64,000 nt of DNA from a bacterium (lineage in GTDB: Bacteria > Patescibacteria > CPR2 > UBA1875 > JAJYID01): the NCBI GenBank assembly GCA_030647205.1, contig JAUSJO010000002.1, forward strand, positions 248,001 to 312,000. The letters are read 5' to 3'. The notes beneath the pieces were generated by a model, which did no database searches, was not told where the DNA came from, and was given only the letters and a program-made list of their open reading frames with translations. Shown in pieces: positions 23,859-32,475 of this stretch (its first letter is position 1; each line of letters starts with the position of its first letter). The position numbers and the translations under genes are program-made.

Positions 23859-23911
23859 GGCCCCCTCTGGAGAGTAAGAACCTTTCTAGTTCTTCTCTCC
23901 CTGAGGGGGCC
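23859..23911 (-). terminator. Hairpin downstream of peptide deformylase
   Basis: GGCCCCCTC and GAGGGGGCC form the base of a long stem with a second inner stem. The minus-strand T run is weak (TTCTGTTAATTT). The remainder of 23671-23941 shows no gene. Confidence 0.6.
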
Positions 23912-23941
23912 AGATGGTAGACACCTGTCTACCGATAGTGA

Positions 23942-24496
23942 TTAGACGGATTGTTCGAGGAGCTTTTCACCAGAACGATTCATGTCCCCGATACATTTTT
24001 TGATCCTTCTAAGGCCTGCATGAATAACTGGGCGGCCTTCAGACAAGATCGTTTTCCCGTCAAGATGGTTTACTTCGTGGTAAGCAACTCTAGCGGCAAA
24101 CCCTGTGAGGGATCGGCGGAAATCTTGGCCCGATATCGAGTAGCCCTCGATGGTTACTGCTATGGGGCTTTTTACTCTTGCGATTGTACGGGGCACAGAC
24201 CCGCAGCTTTCCCAGCCGCCACGCATTTTTTCTGACATATCCACGATCGTAGGGTTCACGATGATTAGCTCATCCCCATAACATGATTGGGCATTCGGGT
24301 TATTAAGCAAGAGGATCATTCTTGCATCATAACCGATCTGGTTTGCAGCCAGGCCAACAAGATAATTGCTGGAGCGAAAAGTGTCAATAAGGTCCATGGC
24401 GATATCTCTTGTGCTTGGATTACTGGGATCCACTTCTGCAACTGGTATGTGAAGTTTGTCCTCCTCCCACACACTCAAAACTCTTTTCGTGGTCAA
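23942..24496 (-). CDS. def: Peptide deformylase with variant motifs
   Basis: Removes the formyl group from nascent N-termini. The 184-residue protein keeps the three family motifs in altered form. Motif 1 is LVGLAANQIG (GxGLAAxQ, first Gly replaced). Motif 2 is WESCGSVP in place of EGCLS, keeping the metal-binding Cys. Motif 3 is YHEVNHLDG in place of HExDHLxG, keeping both His and the catalytic Glu. Activity is therefore likely. A TTG start at 24496 fits because AAAGGAG lies 6 nt upstream. The promoter TTGACA-N17-TATAAT is fully consensus. It is monocistronic and divergent from the frameshifted gene at 24667. Confidence 0.85.
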   Translation of the reverse strand: MTTKRVLSVWEEDKLHIPVAEVDPSNPSTRDIAMDLIDTFRSSNYLVGLAANQIGYDARMILLLNNPNAQSCYGDELIIVNPTIVDMSEKMRGGWESCGSVPRTIARVKSPIAVTIEGYSISGQDFRRSLTGFAARVAYHEVNHLDGKTILSEGRPVIHAGLRRIKKCIGDMNRSGEKLLEQSV

Positions 24497-24540
24497 TTTG
24501 GTCTCCTTTGTCGCTATGAAAGGGTCAATGTACTACCACA

Positions 24541-24569
24541 ATTATATAATAGTAGATGACATTTGTCAA
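24541..24569 (-). promoter_or_regulatory. Consensus promoter of def
   Basis: TTGACA, 17 nt, TATAAT on the minus strand, a perfect match to the housekeeping consensus. Confidence 0.9.
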
Positions 24570-24584
24570 GTATTTCGGGTAATA

Positions 24585-24613
24585 TTGACAAATTAGCTAC
24601 TATGATGTATAAT
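24585..24613 (+). promoter_or_regulatory. Consensus promoter of the 24667 unit
   Basis: TTGACA, 17 nt, TATAAT on the plus strand. It is back-to-back with the def promoter, and the two -35 boxes are 15 bp apart. Confidence 0.9.
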
Positions 24614-24666
24614 CTCTGTATCCTATTCAGTTCTATTCAGTCCAAGAAAGGAAGGAGCTTAACATC

Positions 24667-25120
24667 ATGAATGTAACACGAGAGAGTTCAAATAGAACGT
24701 CTTGGGGGGGTCATCATCGACCTTACGAAAGTGATCAAGGAAGCACTTCATAAAGATGGGATAGATCTTTTGTCGGGCGGCAAGGATGCGAATCTTGTCA
24801 CTGGTAAAGGAGAAAGAAATGAGCTCTACGAGAGAAAAGGGTCGGGTTCATTTTCGACGGAGGGGCGAAAGGTGCTCTGGGTATCCTTCGATCCAACCGA
24901 GCCGACCTCTGAGTTACTGCCAACTCTCCATGTCAAGGTCACAGTTCGGGAAGAGGTATTGATGGAAAATGCAGGACGCCGGAAGAAAATTGATAGCATC
25001 CTTGCTATCATCGATAAGGCAGTTGAGACCGAACTGGCTAATCCGACTACGAATGAGATTAAGAGGGTACACCCAACCAAGATCATGGTTAAGTTTGCTG
25101 GAATTCATGTTTTGATCTAA
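24667..25120 (+). pseudogene. Hypothetical gene split by a G7 tract (frameshift)
   Basis: The ATG at 24667 has a strong ribosome-binding site (AAGGAGC, 8 nt upstream), but its frame stops after 28 codons. A run of seven G (24704-24710) lies at the point where the frame changes. With six G the product would be a 150-residue protein reading SWGVIIDLTKVIKEALHKDG and continuing to KIMVKFAGIHVLI. The downstream frame alone (GTG at 24731, 129 residues) has no ribosome-binding site. The family is not recognised. A sequencing error, slippage-based switching or a true pseudogene are all possible. Confidence 0.55.
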
Positions 25121-25184
25121 CTAACAGGTCGCTTAGACTTAGATCTTAGCCAGGATGAAAAGACAAACGATTGGAGGCAGGGGA

Positions 25185-25538
25185 ATGAAAGGAGAACGGA
25201 TCATAGGTAGAATCCTTTCAGAGGTAGACATAGCATCACGGGAACGAGTTGACAATGAGAGGAGACTCGATAAATCCGTGATAGCAGAGAAAGAAAAGAT
25301 CGTAGAGCTCATGTCTTTTTTTGCATCTAAGACAGACGAAGAGTTCCTGAGTCTGGTTAAGATGGTAACAAGGAGCTGGATGCTTGAACTTAACTATGAA
25401 GCTCAGGCGAACTACTACCTTGTATTATGGAAAGACAGCGCACGCCGTTTGAAGGAAAGGGGCTGTAAAAAGCGCAGTGCGCTAAAAAGCATATCCCAAA
25501 ACGGCGAAGTTAACTTCAGGAATCTTCGGAAGAAGTAA
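25185..25538 (+). CDS. Hypothetical basic helical protein
   Basis: A 117-residue soluble protein. It starts MKGERIIGRILSEVDIASRE, has a helical middle (EKIVELMSFFASKTDEEFLS), and ends in a Lys/Arg-rich stretch (RRLKERGCKKRSALKSIS). The start at 25185 is selected by GGAGG 8 nt upstream. An earlier ATG 10 codons before lacks a ribosome-binding site. It follows the frameshifted gene by 64 nt and shares its promoter and the terminator at 25563. Function unknown. Confidence 0.6.
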   Translation: MKGERIIGRILSEVDIASRERVDNERRLDKSVIAEKEKIVELMSFFASKTDEEFLSLVKMVTRSWMLELNYEAQANYYLVLWKDSARRLKERGCKKRSALKSISQNGEVNFRNLRKK

Positions 25539-25562
25539 CTAATGTACTTATCAGGAGGGAAT

Positions 25563-25590
25563 AGCACCGATTTAAATCGGTGCTTTTTCT
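25563..25590 (+). terminator. Terminator of the 24667-25538 unit
   Basis: AGCACCGATTTAAATCGGTGCT perfect palindrome followed by TTTTCTTTT. The -10 of the next gene begins 13 nt later. Confidence 0.9.
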
Positions 25591-25599
25591 TTTGCATAT

Positions 25600-25608
25600 T
25601 GCTATAAT
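25600..25608 (+). promoter_or_regulatory. Extended -10 of DMT transporter gene (leaderless)
   Basis: TTGC-TATAAT (TATAAT at 25603-25608) ends 7 nt before the ATG. The -35 is poor. Confidence 0.6.
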
Positions 25609-25615
25609 TGTTCTT

Positions 25616-26467
25616 ATGAATTGGTTTTTATTTGTAATCATTAGCATCCTTGCATCAGCAGTTGCCGGCCTTTTGCAGAAAGCATTGATGCGAAAACAGG
25701 CTGTGAATCCTATAGCTTTTGCAGCCGGTTTTCAAATTACGGTCAGCCTGTTTGTGGGTGTTATTTTGCTTTTTAAGGGGTTCCGTTTACCAGATCTCGG
25801 TCCGATTGGACTAAACTTATTGCTTATGCCCATACTTTACTCTCTGGGTAATATCTCTAAATTTAAATCACTGAAGAAAATCGAGATATCTGAACTGACA
25901 ATTATTTATCAGTCCAGTACGCTTGTCACGGTTATCATCGCAATTTCTTTTCTTGGAGAATCATTTCATTTGCTGCAAATACTGGGTCTTGCTTTAGTAA
26001 TTGCAGCTATAATCTTGGTGACTTTAAAAAATCATATAAAATTTAGTCTTAGCAGCGGTGAGATATGGGCGTTTGTTGCCGCTGCATCCTTTGGAGCGGC
26101 TTTTGCGAATGATGTATACATCTTAAGAACTTTTGACCTTTGGACATATACCTTTTTAGCTTTTTTAATCCCTGGGATTTTAAGCCTGCCTTTTTTGGGT
26201 AAAGAAATCAGGAGTTTAAGACATCTTGTTGATGGAGAGAACAGATTTAGGTTTTTGTTATCTGCAATTATTTATGCAGTTGCGGTTTTAACTGTGTACT
26301 ATGCTTACCAAATTGGTCGAAATGCAGCGCAAATCGCGTCCATTACACCAACGTACTCAATTCTAATCGTCATCTTGGCAGCTATTTTCCTAAAGGAAAG
26401 AGATCGGTTGCCGAGAAAGTTATTTGCAGCGTCTCTCGCCGTGATCGGTGTTATGCTGCTTAAATAG
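25616..26467 (+). CDS. EamA/DMT-family transporter
   Basis: A 283-residue permease with about 10 hydrophobic helices arranged as two similar halves, as in EamA drug/metabolite transporters. Landmarks are LASAVAGLLQKALMRKQAVNP in helix 1, ISELTIIYQSSTLVTVIIAISFLGE ending the first half, and ITPTYSILIVILAAIFLKERDRLP ending the second. The substrate is unknown. The ATG at 25616 is chosen because the extended -10 lies 7 nt upstream. A start 12 codons earlier would fall inside the promoter. Confidence 0.82.
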   Translation: MNWFLFVIISILASAVAGLLQKALMRKQAVNPIAFAAGFQITVSLFVGVILLFKGFRLPDLGPIGLNLLLMPILYSLGNISKFKSLKKIEISELTIIYQSSTLVTVIIAISFLGESFHLLQILGLALVIAAIILVTLKNHIKFSLSSGEIWAFVAAASFGAAFANDVYILRTFDLWTYTFLAFLIPGILSLPFLGKEIRSLRHLVDGENRFRFLLSAIIYAVAVLTVYYAYQIGRNAAQIASITPTYSILIVILAAIFLKERDRLPRKLFAASLAVIGVMLLK

Positions 26468-26473
26468 ATTTTT

Positions 26474-28222
26474 TTACCAGTTTCTTAGACCGCCCCACTC
26501 TACAACAGTGAATCCTTTTCGGGGGATTGTTGTTAGTTTTTGAGGCTTTATACTGATCGGTCTTTGCAGGCCTTCATAATCTAAAAATACCCGTATCAAG
26601 GTTTGTGGTTTGGGACTTATATTCAGCGGCGCTAACTTGTTCATGTCGGCGGTCATTAGCCAAGAGAGTCTGACATAAGGCGTTTTGGGAAGCTGAGACA
26701 TCCAAAAGTCGATAAAGTCTGCTTTTTCTTTTTTGTTTAGGCCTAGTTGGGAAAGATGTCTTTCAAGCGTTTGTCGGAGCTCTCCTTGTTTTACTACGAA
26801 GCCGCTTTTTATCTCAGGATACATTCCAAAGCCCTGTCCCTCCCAGAAAAGATAGTCCCAAACACGCCCGTCTGTTTTTATAGCTCCATCCGGGTAAGCG
26901 GTTACTTGCCAGCCGTTTTTATAAGGAGGGATGCTTACGTCTACGTTGGCGCCTACTTTGACACTCACATTTGTTTCCTTTTCGGGATATAGATAAATAA
27001 CCGGTTTTCCACAACCGCCGGCACTCTTTAGGTCACTTCTGAGAAAAACAATATACTGTCCTAACGGATCTCTTGTTATAAAGACCGGTTGGGGGGATAT
27101 CTTATAAAATTTCTCTAACGATAGTTCCTTGAGGGTTTTATCCGGTGTGTTTAAAGTCTTGTTGGAGCTTGCTTCCTTGTAAACTGCGTAGATATCTTGC
27201 GCTAGGGGCGAGCCTGTGTTGCTAATGCCATACACTTCATCACCTAAACTTGTTGAGCCGATAACGCTAAGATTTGATTTATTTACGCTATAGCTGCTTA
27301 AAATAGTTGAGTCATAACTCCCGCAACCAGATACAAGAAAGCTAGAGTACTGTAAGGTATTTTGCGCTCCGCTTAAGGTCACCGAGGGAATGCTTGTTTC
27401 TCTGTTAAAATAATCAAGAATCAAAGAAAACTGCGCTGTTGTGGAGTCAGCCAACTTTAAGTAAAAGATACGGTCAGTCATAGAGCTCCCGAGATGACTG
27501 TTATCGTTTGCAGAGAAAATACTGCCGTCTTTTGTATCCGCCACTTTGGATGTATTATCGATTTTTGAAAATAAATCGGACTGATATAGTTTTTTAAATA
27601 CCGCACCGTTTGACAGGGTTATTTTTTCAGGAATTGTGACCCCCGTATATGTGGTTTGGTTATCTATACTGACTGTAGCATTCAAAAATCCGGCATCTTC
27701 CGGATAAAGCTTGTCAGACAACGACTTTAAAAAGGAATATTGGCCATCGGATCCTTTTTTGAATCTATAGTAAAGGATCTCTTGACCGTTTATTGATTTG
27801 ACAAGATATATCTCTCCGCCGCCTCTTAGATTCGCCACTCTGTAGTAGCTGTTTTCTATGCCGTATTGCTTTATCATCGCTTGATTGAAGAACGCCGGGT
27901 TTGGTACCTCGACAGGATCTATCCAGGTTATTTCGGGGACGGGAGTGTTGACTGAACTTTCCTTTTTTGATGATGCTTGTTTCGCTTTTTCCAAAGCTTC
28001 GGCAGCTTCTTTTTCTTTCGTTTTCTTGTCTTGGTAGTAAGCATAGGCAGAAACAGACCCTATAATACCCACGAGAACTAAAACAGCCGAAACAATCAAA
28101 ACTATCTTGATCAGTTTCTTTTTTTTCTGTGCCTTTGAAGCTTCATCCGCAGTATCAGTTTCCGGCAAAGGACCGGGCACTTGTTCCGTATTGAGATCGT
28201 TATTTATTCCCTCGTTTTCCAT
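26474..28222 (-). CDS. Membrane-anchored extracytoplasmic protein with KPVIYLYP motif domain
   Basis: A 582-residue single-pass protein of unknown function. An acidic cytosolic tail is followed by a TM helix at about 38-62. The large outer region includes two cysteines (SGCGSYDS and SAGGCGKPVIYLYPEKET near residue 405). The C-terminal part from that motif on (NGWQVTAYPDGAIK, YLFWEGQGFGMYPE, YVRLSWLMTADMNKLAPL) resembles a domain I associate with other uncultured-lineage and eukaryotic hypothetical proteins. No catalytic residues are obvious. The ATG is 6 nt after an extended -10 (TGC-TAATAT), so it is likely leaderless. It is divergent from the HAD gene. Confidence 0.7.
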   Translation of the reverse strand: MENEGINNDLNTEQVPGPLPETDTADEASKAQKKKKLIKIVLIVSAVLVLVGIIGSVSAYAYYQDKKTKEKEAAEALEKAKQASSKKESSVNTPVPEITWIDPVEVPNPAFFNQAMIKQYGIENSYYRVANLRGGGEIYLVKSINGQEILYYRFKKGSDGQYSFLKSLSDKLYPEDAGFLNATVSIDNQTTYTGVTIPEKITLSNGAVFKKLYQSDLFSKIDNTSKVADTKDGSIFSANDNSHLGSSMTDRIFYLKLADSTTAQFSLILDYFNRETSIPSVTLSGAQNTLQYSSFLVSGCGSYDSTILSSYSVNKSNLSVIGSTSLGDEVYGISNTGSPLAQDIYAVYKEASSNKTLNTPDKTLKELSLEKFYKISPQPVFITRDPLGQYIVFLRSDLKSAGGCGKPVIYLYPEKETNVSVKVGANVDVSIPPYKNGWQVTAYPDGAIKTDGRVWDYLFWEGQGFGMYPEIKSGFVVKQGELRQTLERHLSQLGLNKKEKADFIDFWMSQLPKTPYVRLSWLMTADMNKLAPLNISPKPQTLIRVFLDYEGLQRPISIKPQKLTTIPRKGFTVVEWGGLRNW

Positions 28223-28228
28223 GGGATA

Positions 28229-28237
28229 ATATTAGCA
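28229..28237 (-). promoter_or_regulatory. Extended -10 of the 582-aa gene (leaderless)
   Basis: TGC-TAATAT on the minus strand, 6 nt before the ATG at 28222. Confidence 0.5.
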
Positions 28238-28346
28238 TAAGCCTAAAAATGTTTCTATGTTTTTGTAGTTTTAATTCTTGAGAGGCAAAACATTGTTATT
28301 TTTGAGGATAACAAAAGATAGACTGTAAGCTTTGTTGATTAAGCTG

Positions 28347-28352
28347 TATAAT
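28347..28352 (+). promoter_or_regulatory. -10 of HAD hydrolase gene (leaderless)
   Basis: TATAAT ends 6 nt before the ATG at 28359. Confidence 0.6.
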
Positions 28353-28358
28353 TCTTTC

Positions 28359-28973
28359 ATGAAAAAAGAAGTAGTTATCTTTGATTTTGATGGTGTCATC
28401 GTCGATAGTCTCGACTTTTCTTTTGAAATCAATAAAAGTCATAGCCCAAAGCTTACTAGAAAAGAATGGGAAGATATGCATTTGGGTAACTTCTATGATG
28501 CTTTTAAGAAACATAAGATCAGTACGGTTGATGATTTCTATAAAGAGTATGAGAGCAAAATACATCACGTGTTTCCTATAGAAAGCATGGATAAAGTCAT
28601 CCAAAGTCTACACAAGAAATATAGGCTGACAATTGTTTCCGGCTCTCCTGCCAGGATTATCGATAAGTATTTGAACCGGTATGGTCTGAGAGATTATTTC
28701 GAAGCGATTGTGGGGAATGAATATCACCTCAATAAGGTTGAAAAGTTCAATAAAATAAAAGATTTGTGTAATGTCTCCTTTGGTGACTGCTTACAGATCA
28801 CAGATACTGTTTGTGATGTAAAAGAGGGCCATCTGACCGGTATAGAGTCAATTGCTGTTACCTGGGGTATATTCGCCAAGGATGTTTTTAAGGGAGAAAA
28901 GACCTTTGCTGTGGTTGACGCGCCGGAAGAAATTACCGGTGCTGTCGACAAATTCTTTGGCAAAGGCTACTAG
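28359..28973 (+). CDS. HAD-family hydrolase
   Basis: A 204-residue haloacid-dehalogenase-type phosphatase. Motif I is IFDFDGVIVDSL with the catalytic Asp pair (residues 6-17). A helical cap with DAFKKHKIST follows, then motif II LTIVSGSPARI (Ser), the motif III Lys region (YHLNKVEKFNK), and motif IV ITDTVCDVKEG. It is close to beta-phosphoglucomutase/phosphoglycolate phosphatase-type HADs. The substrate is not assignable. The start at 28359 is fixed by the promoter -10 6 nt upstream. Confidence 0.87.
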   Translation: MKKEVVIFDFDGVIVDSLDFSFEINKSHSPKLTRKEWEDMHLGNFYDAFKKHKISTVDDFYKEYESKIHHVFPIESMDKVIQSLHKKYRLTIVSGSPARIIDKYLNRYGLRDYFEAIVGNEYHLNKVEKFNKIKDLCNVSFGDCLQITDTVCDVKEGHLTGIESIAVTWGIFAKDVFKGEKTFAVVDAPEEITGAVDKFFGKGY

Positions 28974-28999
28974 AAAAAGTAAATCAGGAGATTATTTTC

Positions 29000-29464
29000 T
29001 TATAGCTTAAAATATATTTCTGTTGCTCCGTGGTTTAAACTTTTAAGCTTTTCTATTTCGATTTTATTCTTCTTCATAAAGCTTAGCATTGTTTCAGTAC
29101 TCTCTCTTAGGGGTTTGATATACGCCGATGTAAACCCGTCTTTTTTACACTGTTTCATCATTCTTTTAATGAGCAGCGTTCCTATTCCATTTCTTGTATA
29201 TCCGCGCAGGATATGCAGTCTAAAGAAACGGTTTTTCAAACGAATGATTGTTCCAACTTTTTCCCCGTCAACTATTGCGAGTAGAATATCAGGTTTTTCT
29301 GTTTGAATAAAATACTTTAACTTTTCCGGCGAGTGAAACTTGGCGTATTTTCTCTTTCTTTCAGGGGACATTTGGTCATAATGATCATTATCTAAAATAA
29401 TTTCGTATATTGCTTGCTCGTCGCCTTCTTGATAGGGCCTAACTTGTATAGAATTTTGTTGCAT
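29000..29464 (-). CDS. GNAT-family N-acetyltransferase
   Basis: A 154-residue single GNAT domain. The acetyl-CoA-binding segment LHILRGYTRNGIGTLLIKRMM (residues ~92-112) is a modified R/Q-x-x-G-x-G/A loop. The N-terminal beta strands (IQVRPYQEGDEQAIYEIILD) and the C-terminal SAYIKPLRESTETMLSFMKKN are as in family members. Acceptor unknown. AGGAAAA precedes the ATG by about 5 nt. It is convergent with the HAD gene. Confidence 0.82.
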   Translation of the reverse strand: MQQNSIQVRPYQEGDEQAIYEIILDNDHYDQMSPERKRKYAKFHSPEKLKYFIQTEKPDILLAIVDGEKVGTIIRLKNRFFRLHILRGYTRNGIGTLLIKRMMKQCKKDGFTSAYIKPLRESTETMLSFMKKNKIEIEKLKSLNHGATEIYFKL

Positions 29465-29540
29465 AAATTTTCCTGCGGCTAAGTGATAATGTTTATATTA
29501 AACTCTGTGTTCAATGGATTTGTCAAAATATAAAAAGAAA

Positions 29541-29565
29541 AGCCGCCCCTTGCGGGGCGGCTGGT
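29541..29565 (-). terminator. Terminator of MoxR/VWA operon
   Basis: AGCCGCCCC-4 nt-GGGGCGGCT followed by TTTCTTTTT on the minus strand. Confidence 0.92.
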
Positions 29566-29593
29566 TAGTGCATCAGTCGTTTTTGGTCCTTGC

Positions 29594-31132
29594 TCAGTTG
29601 AGCATTGAACCGATAACTTCTTTTGCGTTTTTTGTCGTCAGGTCTTTTGCGTCCAGATGGTAGTCAGAAACAGACTTCAGTGTTCTCACTGACTCTTCTT
29701 TCTGTTCTCCACGTAGGTCGTCTCCAATCAGAACGCTCACGACCTTGAACTCCAGTCTTTTGCGCTCTTTGGCGAACTGTTGAGCGAACTCGTCGCTTAT
29801 GGGGGCGATGCCATCAGTTAAGAAAAGAACATCTGCCTTTTTCATCTGACTTGATCTTACAAGCTCGGCGGTTCTTGCGAGCGGGCGCTCGAAGTTTGTC
29901 CCGCCGCCCGTAAAGTAGACCAGTGCTTCGATCAGCTCCTCGGGGCGTATCTTGCCCTTACGGATAGATACCTCTTTCTTGATAGAGCTTTCGTAATAAA
30001 TGATATGCATATCACGATGCTCTTTTCGTGCGATTTCGAGGCAGGCCATGATGAGACCTTTTGCATAAGAGTCTCTTGTGCCTTTCATAGTACCGCTGAT
30101 ATCGTCGCATATGATCATCGGACCCTTGCCGGAAGGGATATCGTCATCACGCACATATACCTCCAGCTCGCCGTCAGACCATCTGCTCAGAAAGTCTTTC
30201 TGAAGTGCCGGGTGCATTGCGCTGATTGCTTCATAGTCAGTCATGTCGGCGATATCATCCCCAAAACCTACCCCCGAAATAGTGAAATGGTCTTTTTGGG
30301 TGGCTTTGGATAGGAGATCGCGCGCCAGTTTACGGAAGCGGCCGATGATTTCCATCATGTCTTTCAGCTGCCTGTGATCGTAGACTGAGTCAAGCATACG
30401 AAGCATGCGATCGGGAGACACTCTTTCGAGCTCTTCTTGGCTATAGCCGAAGCTGTGGAGCATTTCGACTAAACCGGTTGCCTTCTCGGCTGTTTCTTCG
30501 AGATCTTCCTTTAGTGCTTCTCTTTGGGCATAGTTAGATGTGATTTGTGCAGCCTCTTCCTCGAGTTTTTCGATGTCGGCTGCTGCCTTCTCGATTGCCT
30601 CAGCGTATAACTCCAGGTGATCTTCGGAGGCACCTTCGCCTTCGAGTCCCTCGGCCCTTTCGATGAGTTGTTCCAGCCGATCTTTTTCTTTCTCCAGCTC
30701 TCGTCTCTTCTCGGTTTCATCGGGAGAATTCTCCAGAATCTTCCGGGCGAGGTCTTGTGCTGTTGCAAGAGCCAGAGATTTATTTAGTTTGGTCGTCTGG
30801 CGCAGATCATCGTAGTCCTCAGAATCCATGATGTCCTTTAGATGCTCCCGATTTGCCCGATATTCCTTGGCAATACTCTCTTCAGCAAGAATAGTGGGAT
30901 GCTGTTTCTGCAGGGCACCGTAGATGTCCTCGAAAAGCCGGTTGAAGCCCTTGAGGTCTTTTTCACCTCTTTCAATGAGTTTCGACAGCTCTGGATTGCT
31001 CTCAACTGCTGTTTCGACAACATGCCGATCGTAGTTGAAGAGGGAAAGGCTGTTTTCGCTCAGTGTCTCTTCAGGCTTTTTATTGAAGAACTTCTTTTTT
31101 ACCTTTTTGATTAACCCTCGTAGTTTCTTCAT
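29594..31132 (-). CDS. VWA-domain protein partnered with MoxR ATPase
   Basis: A 512-residue protein. The N-terminal two-thirds are charged helices and coiled coil (ELEKEKDRLEQLIERAEGLE, AAADIEKLEEEAAQITSN). The C-terminal ~190 residues form a von Willebrand A domain with an apparently complete MIDAS site: DDISGTMKG (DxSxT/S type), the conserved Thr in GGGTNFERP, and Asp in VLFLTDGIAP. This is the ViaA/CoxE-like plan, where the VWA protein acts as substrate adaptor for the adjacent MoxR ATPase. It starts 14 nt after the MoxR stop, so it is the second gene of a two-gene operon. Metal-chelatase-like or chaperone roles are known for such pairs. The target here is unknown. Confidence 0.85.
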   Translation of the reverse strand: MKKLRGLIKKVKKKFFNKKPEETLSENSLSLFNYDRHVVETAVESNPELSKLIERGEKDLKGFNRLFEDIYGALQKQHPTILAEESIAKEYRANREHLKDIMDSEDYDDLRQTTKLNKSLALATAQDLARKILENSPDETEKRRELEKEKDRLEQLIERAEGLEGEGASEDHLELYAEAIEKAAADIEKLEEEAAQITSNYAQREALKEDLEETAEKATGLVEMLHSFGYSQEELERVSPDRMLRMLDSVYDHRQLKDMMEIIGRFRKLARDLLSKATQKDHFTISGVGFGDDIADMTDYEAISAMHPALQKDFLSRWSDGELEVYVRDDDIPSGKGPMIICDDISGTMKGTRDSYAKGLIMACLEIARKEHRDMHIIYYESSIKKEVSIRKGKIRPEELIEALVYFTGGGTNFERPLARTAELVRSSQMKKADVLFLTDGIAPISDEFAQQFAKERKRLEFKVVSVLIGDDLRGEQKEESVRTLKSVSDYHLDAKDLTTKNAKEVIGSMLN

Positions 31133-31146
31133 AGGACCTCAGTCCT

Positions 31147-32379
31147 TTACTTGCTTTGGGCATCGAGGAGCTCTTTCTGCTCCGTAACGATACTTGTCAG
31201 CAGTTTTTGTGCCTCATTCTTGATGGGCTGTTTGTTGCTCCTCTGCTTGATTTCGTTGAGCTCTTGGAGACAACCCTGTATGCCCTTCATTTCCTCGCTG
31301 ATACCGATGCTCCACAGATCGCCATCTGAAATGGTTTTCTGTGCTGCCTGAACCAGCTCGAAAGCGGCACTCTTGATATCCCGGAGGCGTCTTTCTTCGG
31401 GTGTCAGGACATTGTTCCGGACCAGACTCTCGACCTTATCGTAGTGATCGGTATCGGTCCAGAAAACGAACCTCGCTAGCGTCAGGTCACCTCTCTCGAC
31501 CTCGTTGCGACCATCGAGCAGTGCTCGGGCCTGCAGGAGTGTCAGTGTACGTTCGAGCCGGCGGTCAGAAATGTAGATCTCGAGATCTTGGGAAACTTTC
31601 TCCTTAAGATCAACGAGACGCTCCATCACCTCTGTCGGCACATAGACCAGTGGCACAGCGTTCTGTAAGGTTCTGATATCAGCGATCTTCATCATGCTCC
31701 TATTCGGAACCTGATTTAGAACCGTATTGCGCCTGTGGGCGAGCTGGGTCTTAAAGACCTTCATCCGATTGGCAGGATCGCTGATCGGCCTGATGTTTGC
31801 GCGGATCAGGATCCGGTCATGAAAGGCCGCGGCACCGTCGGTGCCATCCGTCTCTGGAAGCTCGTTTGATGCGAAAAACATTGCCATCATATCCGAGGTG
31901 TAGAGCTTCTTGTTCAGCGAATACTTTCGCTCGTTCATCAGCTGGAGGAGAGAGTCTCGAGTTTTCTCGTTACTCTTGTAGATCTCATCCAGAAATGCAA
32001 AAAGCGAATTGCCCAGTGTTGCACCATCGGTGTGGTAGACAGTCCTGAAAGAACTGATACTGCCTTTGGCTTCCTGCTCCGTGCTGACGCTCGAAACGAA
32101 GAGGTCTTTCTCGGTGACCATTGAGTGCATGAGAATCTCAAAGAGCGAAGCTCCCTGAATTCTCTGCGTGATCTGGTTGATGATCATCGATTTTGCTACG
32201 CCGGGAGGGCCGATGAGGAGCATGTGCTCCTTTGCCATGATTGCGATCAGAGCCATTTTGATAATATCCTTACGCTCAAAAACAAAACCCTCAATCTCTC
32301 GCCGAACGCCCTGAAACTGCTGGACTATAGGCATAAGCTTTGTAACATCAACTTTGTTGTCCTTGATCTGCACAGCCAA
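31147..32379 (-). CDS. MoxR-family AAA+ ATPase
   Basis: A 410-residue AAA+ protein of the MoxR/RavA type. It shows Walker A LLIGPPGVAKSMI near residue 60, Walker B LFAFLDEIYKSNEKTRDSLL, sensor 1 MAMFFASNELPE, the Arg-finger region FHDRILIRANIRPI, and a C-terminal lid domain with a helical tail. A TTG start at 32379 is inferred because GGAAGGG lies 6 nt upstream and the frame upstream has no ribosome-binding site. The promoter is TTGACA-N17-TACAAT at 32476-32504, and a palindromic CTAACC-TTT-GGTTAG site lies in the leader. With the downstream VWA protein it forms a putative remodelling complex. Confidence 0.88.
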   Translation of the reverse strand: MAVQIKDNKVDVTKLMPIVQQFQGVRREIEGFVFERKDIIKMALIAIMAKEHMLLIGPPGVAKSMIINQITQRIQGASLFEILMHSMVTEKDLFVSSVSTEQEAKGSISSFRTVYHTDGATLGNSLFAFLDEIYKSNEKTRDSLLQLMNERKYSLNKKLYTSDMMAMFFASNELPETDGTDGAAAFHDRILIRANIRPISDPANRMKVFKTQLAHRRNTVLNQVPNRSMMKIADIRTLQNAVPLVYVPTEVMERLVDLKEKVSQDLEIYISDRRLERTLTLLQARALLDGRNEVERGDLTLARFVFWTDTDHYDKVESLVRNNVLTPEERRLRDIKSAAFELVQAAQKTISDGDLWSIGISEEMKGIQGCLQELNEIKQRSNKQPIKNEAQKLLTSIVTEQKELLDAQSK

Positions 32380-32433
32380 TGTAATCCCTTCCTTTCGTGG
32401 TAGTAAAACCTTTTTTATTTGACTATATATGAA

Positions 32434-32456
32434 CACCCTAACCAAAGGTTAGTGTA
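32434..32456. promoter_or_regulatory. Palindromic site in MoxR leader (operator candidate)
   Basis: CTAACC-3 nt-GGTTAG, with flanking ACAC/GTGT-like extension, 20-45 nt downstream of the -10. The position suits a repressor operator or a leader hairpin. Confidence 0.45.
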
Positions 32457-32475
32457 ACCTAGGGGGGAATTATTT

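Noticed and set aside
24731..25120. Independent gene starting at GTG 24731
   Set aside because: No ribosome-binding site. The in-frame protein sequence continues upstream to the G7 tract, so a frameshifted longer gene is the better reading.
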